Of a stretch of DNA of 52,091 nt, positions 50,864 to 52,091 are shown one piece after another. The notes under the pieces are model-generated. The model saw only the letters and a list, made by a program, of their open reading frames with translations, was not told the DNA's origin and made no database searches. Every line of letters begins with the position of its first letter. Within the stretch, counting starts at the first letter, position 1. Source of the DNA: Arthrobacter sp. H35-D1 (GTDB lineage: Bacteria; Actinomycetota; Actinomycetes; Actinomycetales; Micrococcaceae). The stretch spans positions 1 to 52,091 of the forward strand of contig NZ_JASISP010000027.1 in assembly GCF_030063185.1 (NCBI RefSeq), given 5' to 3'. Both the position numbers and the translations under genes were made by a program.

Positions 50864-51936
50864 TGCCGGTTGTCGGCTTTCACCAGGCCCGCCGTCCCCG
50901 CCAAACGCACCGCGCCCGGATCAAGCGCGAACTTTCCTGGCCCCGGCCAGGCGGCATAGCCCTCTCGCTGGCCGGAGCAGCGATCATTTTCTCCGGCGCC
51001 CAGGCACTTGCCCCGGGCGTGGACCCCGGACTGCCCTCCCCCGCCGCTGCACCCGCCCACTCACTGACGACGCCGGACACCTCCGCAGGGCCTGCCCGGT
51101 CTTTCGCTTCAACCCAGTCAAGCGCGTCACCTGCCGAAACGCAGTCAGGGGCAACTCCATCACGGCCCGCACAACAGCCTTCCAAGGGACCGTCAACGCT
51201 CTCGGGCGCGGGCAGCTCCCCGTCACCCATCACCGGCACGGCCGCTGCCCCGCTGGTGGCTGGGGCCGCAGCCGATTCACCCCTGCAAAAGTTGTTTGAG
51301 TCGGGAAACGCCACCCCCAAGGACCGGGCCCTGTGGGACATCAACGATCCGGGCAGCCCGCTGGCGCTTGTCAACAAGCGCCGCCCGCTCCATCCGGAAG
51401 CTTATGTGCCAGCGAACTTGGTGGTGCCCGCCGTCGAGGCAGGCTCGGCAGAACCTCCCCTGCTGCGCGCCGATGCCGCCGCCGCCGCTGAACGCATGTT
51501 TGCCGCCGCAGCGGCCGACGGCGTCCGCATCACCATCAAGAGCAGCTACCGATCCTTCGACACCCAGGTCTCGGTCTACAACGGCTATGTAGCCAACAAG
51601 GGCACAGCTGCCACAGATACCACCTCTGCCCGTCCCGGCTTCTCGGAGCATCAAACCGGGCTGGCAATGGACATTGGCGATGCCAATGCCGGAACGGCCT
51701 GCGACTTTTCTTCCTGCTTTGCCTCCACGGCTGCCGCCCGGTGGGTGGCAGCCCACGGGGCCGACTACGGTTTTGTGGTGCGCTACGCCCCGGGCGAGGA
51801 GTCCGTCACCGGATACCTGGCCGAGCCGTGGCACCTGCGCTATTTGGGCATCACTGTGGCCAGGGACATGGACGTGCGCGGCATCCACAGCTACGAAGAG
51901 TATGCCGGTCTTCCCGGAGCTCCCGATTACAAATAA
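50863..51936 (+). CDS. VanY-type D-alanyl-D-alanine carboxypeptidase
   Basis: A 357-residue exported zinc peptidase. A basic N-terminus and a hydrophobic segment (about residues 30-48) serve as signal or anchor, followed by a long S/P/A/T-rich linker to about residue 135. The M15B catalytic domain has SSYRSFDTQ, the zinc ligands His263 and Asp270 in SEHQTGLAMDIGD, and His324 in EPWHLRYLG. It trims peptidoglycan stem peptides. The GTG start overlaps the coaA stop (TAGTG), with GAGGAAGG just before it. Coupling to coaA is probably only positional. Confidence 0.92.
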   Translation: MPVVGFHQARRPRQTHRARIKRELSWPRPGGIALSLAGAAIIFSGAQALAPGVDPGLPSPAAAPAHSLTTPDTSAGPARSFASTQSSASPAETQSGATPSRPAQQPSKGPSTLSGAGSSPSPITGTAAAPLVAGAAADSPLQKLFESGNATPKDRALWDINDPGSPLALVNKRRPLHPEAYVPANLVVPAVEAGSAEPPLLRADAAAAAERMFAAAAADGVRITIKSSYRSFDTQVSVYNGYVANKGTAATDTTSARPGFSEHQTGLAMDIGDANAGTACDFSSCFASTAAARWVAAHGADYGFVVRYAPGEESVTGYLAEPWHLRYLGITVARDMDVRGIHSYEEYAGLPGAPDYK

Positions 51937-51966
51937 AAAGATGTCAAAGAATATATTAATGAGTTT

Positions 51967-52091
51967 GTGATCTCTCGGGACATCGGTGACAGTTCTGCCT
52001 CAGGACTTTGGTGACACTTGATGTCTCAGGACATCGGTACCGCTTCGCGTCCTTAGCTTGAGCTGCGGAAGCGGGCACGGGCTTGGCTGAT
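51967..52091. mobile_element. Likely terminal region of an insertion sequence cut by the window edge
   Basis: Three degenerate 18-bp direct repeats occur at 51974 (CTCGGGACATCGGTGACA), 51999 (CTCAGGACTTTGGTGACA) and 52025 (CTCAGGACATCGGTACCG), spaced 25-26 bases. Such arrays of transposase sites are typical at IS ends, for example in IS481-like elements of Arthrobacter. The last bases contain a frame reading LRKRARAWL, which could be the beginning of a transposase, but no start codon is visible. The AT-rich 30 bases before it differ from the surroundings. Confidence 0.5.

Overview
The window is high-GC actinobacterial DNA, most likely from an Arthrobacter-type member of the Micrococcaceae. 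This is inferred from many GTG starts, a MshA-like glycosyltransferase together with inositol-phosphate synthase (mycothiol precursors), GAF-ANTAR relics, a DtxR/IdeR-type iron box, and the blocks coaA/glmS/acpS/nnr and alr/tsaE/tsaB/rimI/tsaD. No tRNA, rRNA or CRISPR array was seen.

Layout. 1-2.8 kb: orphan genes (a YkgJ-like/pentapeptide protein, a beta-propeller-like protein) and long gaps. 2.8-6.8 kb: a siderophore ABC importer on the minus strand behind an iron box. 6.8-14 kb: a THUMP-like methyltransferase, an SDH-L shikimate-dehydrogenase-like protein, a GCS2-type ligase, PAP2 and DedA membrane proteins, and a two-component system. 14-18.3 kb: the overlapping alr-tsaE-tsaB-rimI-tsaD operon. 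18.5-28.1 kb: mshA-like glycosyltransferase, a 1067-residue secreted subtilase behind CRP-type and LacI-type sites, a lipoprotein, a GH13 alpha-glucosidase, a DUF559 protein flanked by short repeats, and ino1. 28.4-30.8 kb: an aldo/keto reductase and a two-gene encapsulin/encapsulated-ferritin operon. 30.9-45.8 kb: an accessory island of oxidative carbon metabolism (pyruvate oxidase, membrane molybdo-oxidoreductase, GH15, GMC oxidoreductase with its subunit 3, aldose epimerase) mixed with decaying genes (DUF488, DUF2254, enolase superfamily, GAF-ANTAR). 45.8-52 kb: nnr, acpS, glmS, coaA, a VanY-type peptidase, and the likely end of an insertion sequence at the right edge.

The most interesting signal is a conserved promoter plus leader present three times in the island: at 31.27-31.38 kb (+) before pyruvate oxidase, 42.91-43.03 kb (-) before the GMC oxidoreductase operon, and 43.95-44.05 kb (+) before a small membrane protein. 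Each has a near-consensus promoter, a C-rich strand, a hairpin, a GGGG block and the same ATGCATC at the leader end, and each leader ATG opens a frame that runs past the start of the structural gene. This looks like an undescribed structured leader and/or leader-ORF regulon. The island also separates nnr from alr, which lie near each other in many actinobacteria.
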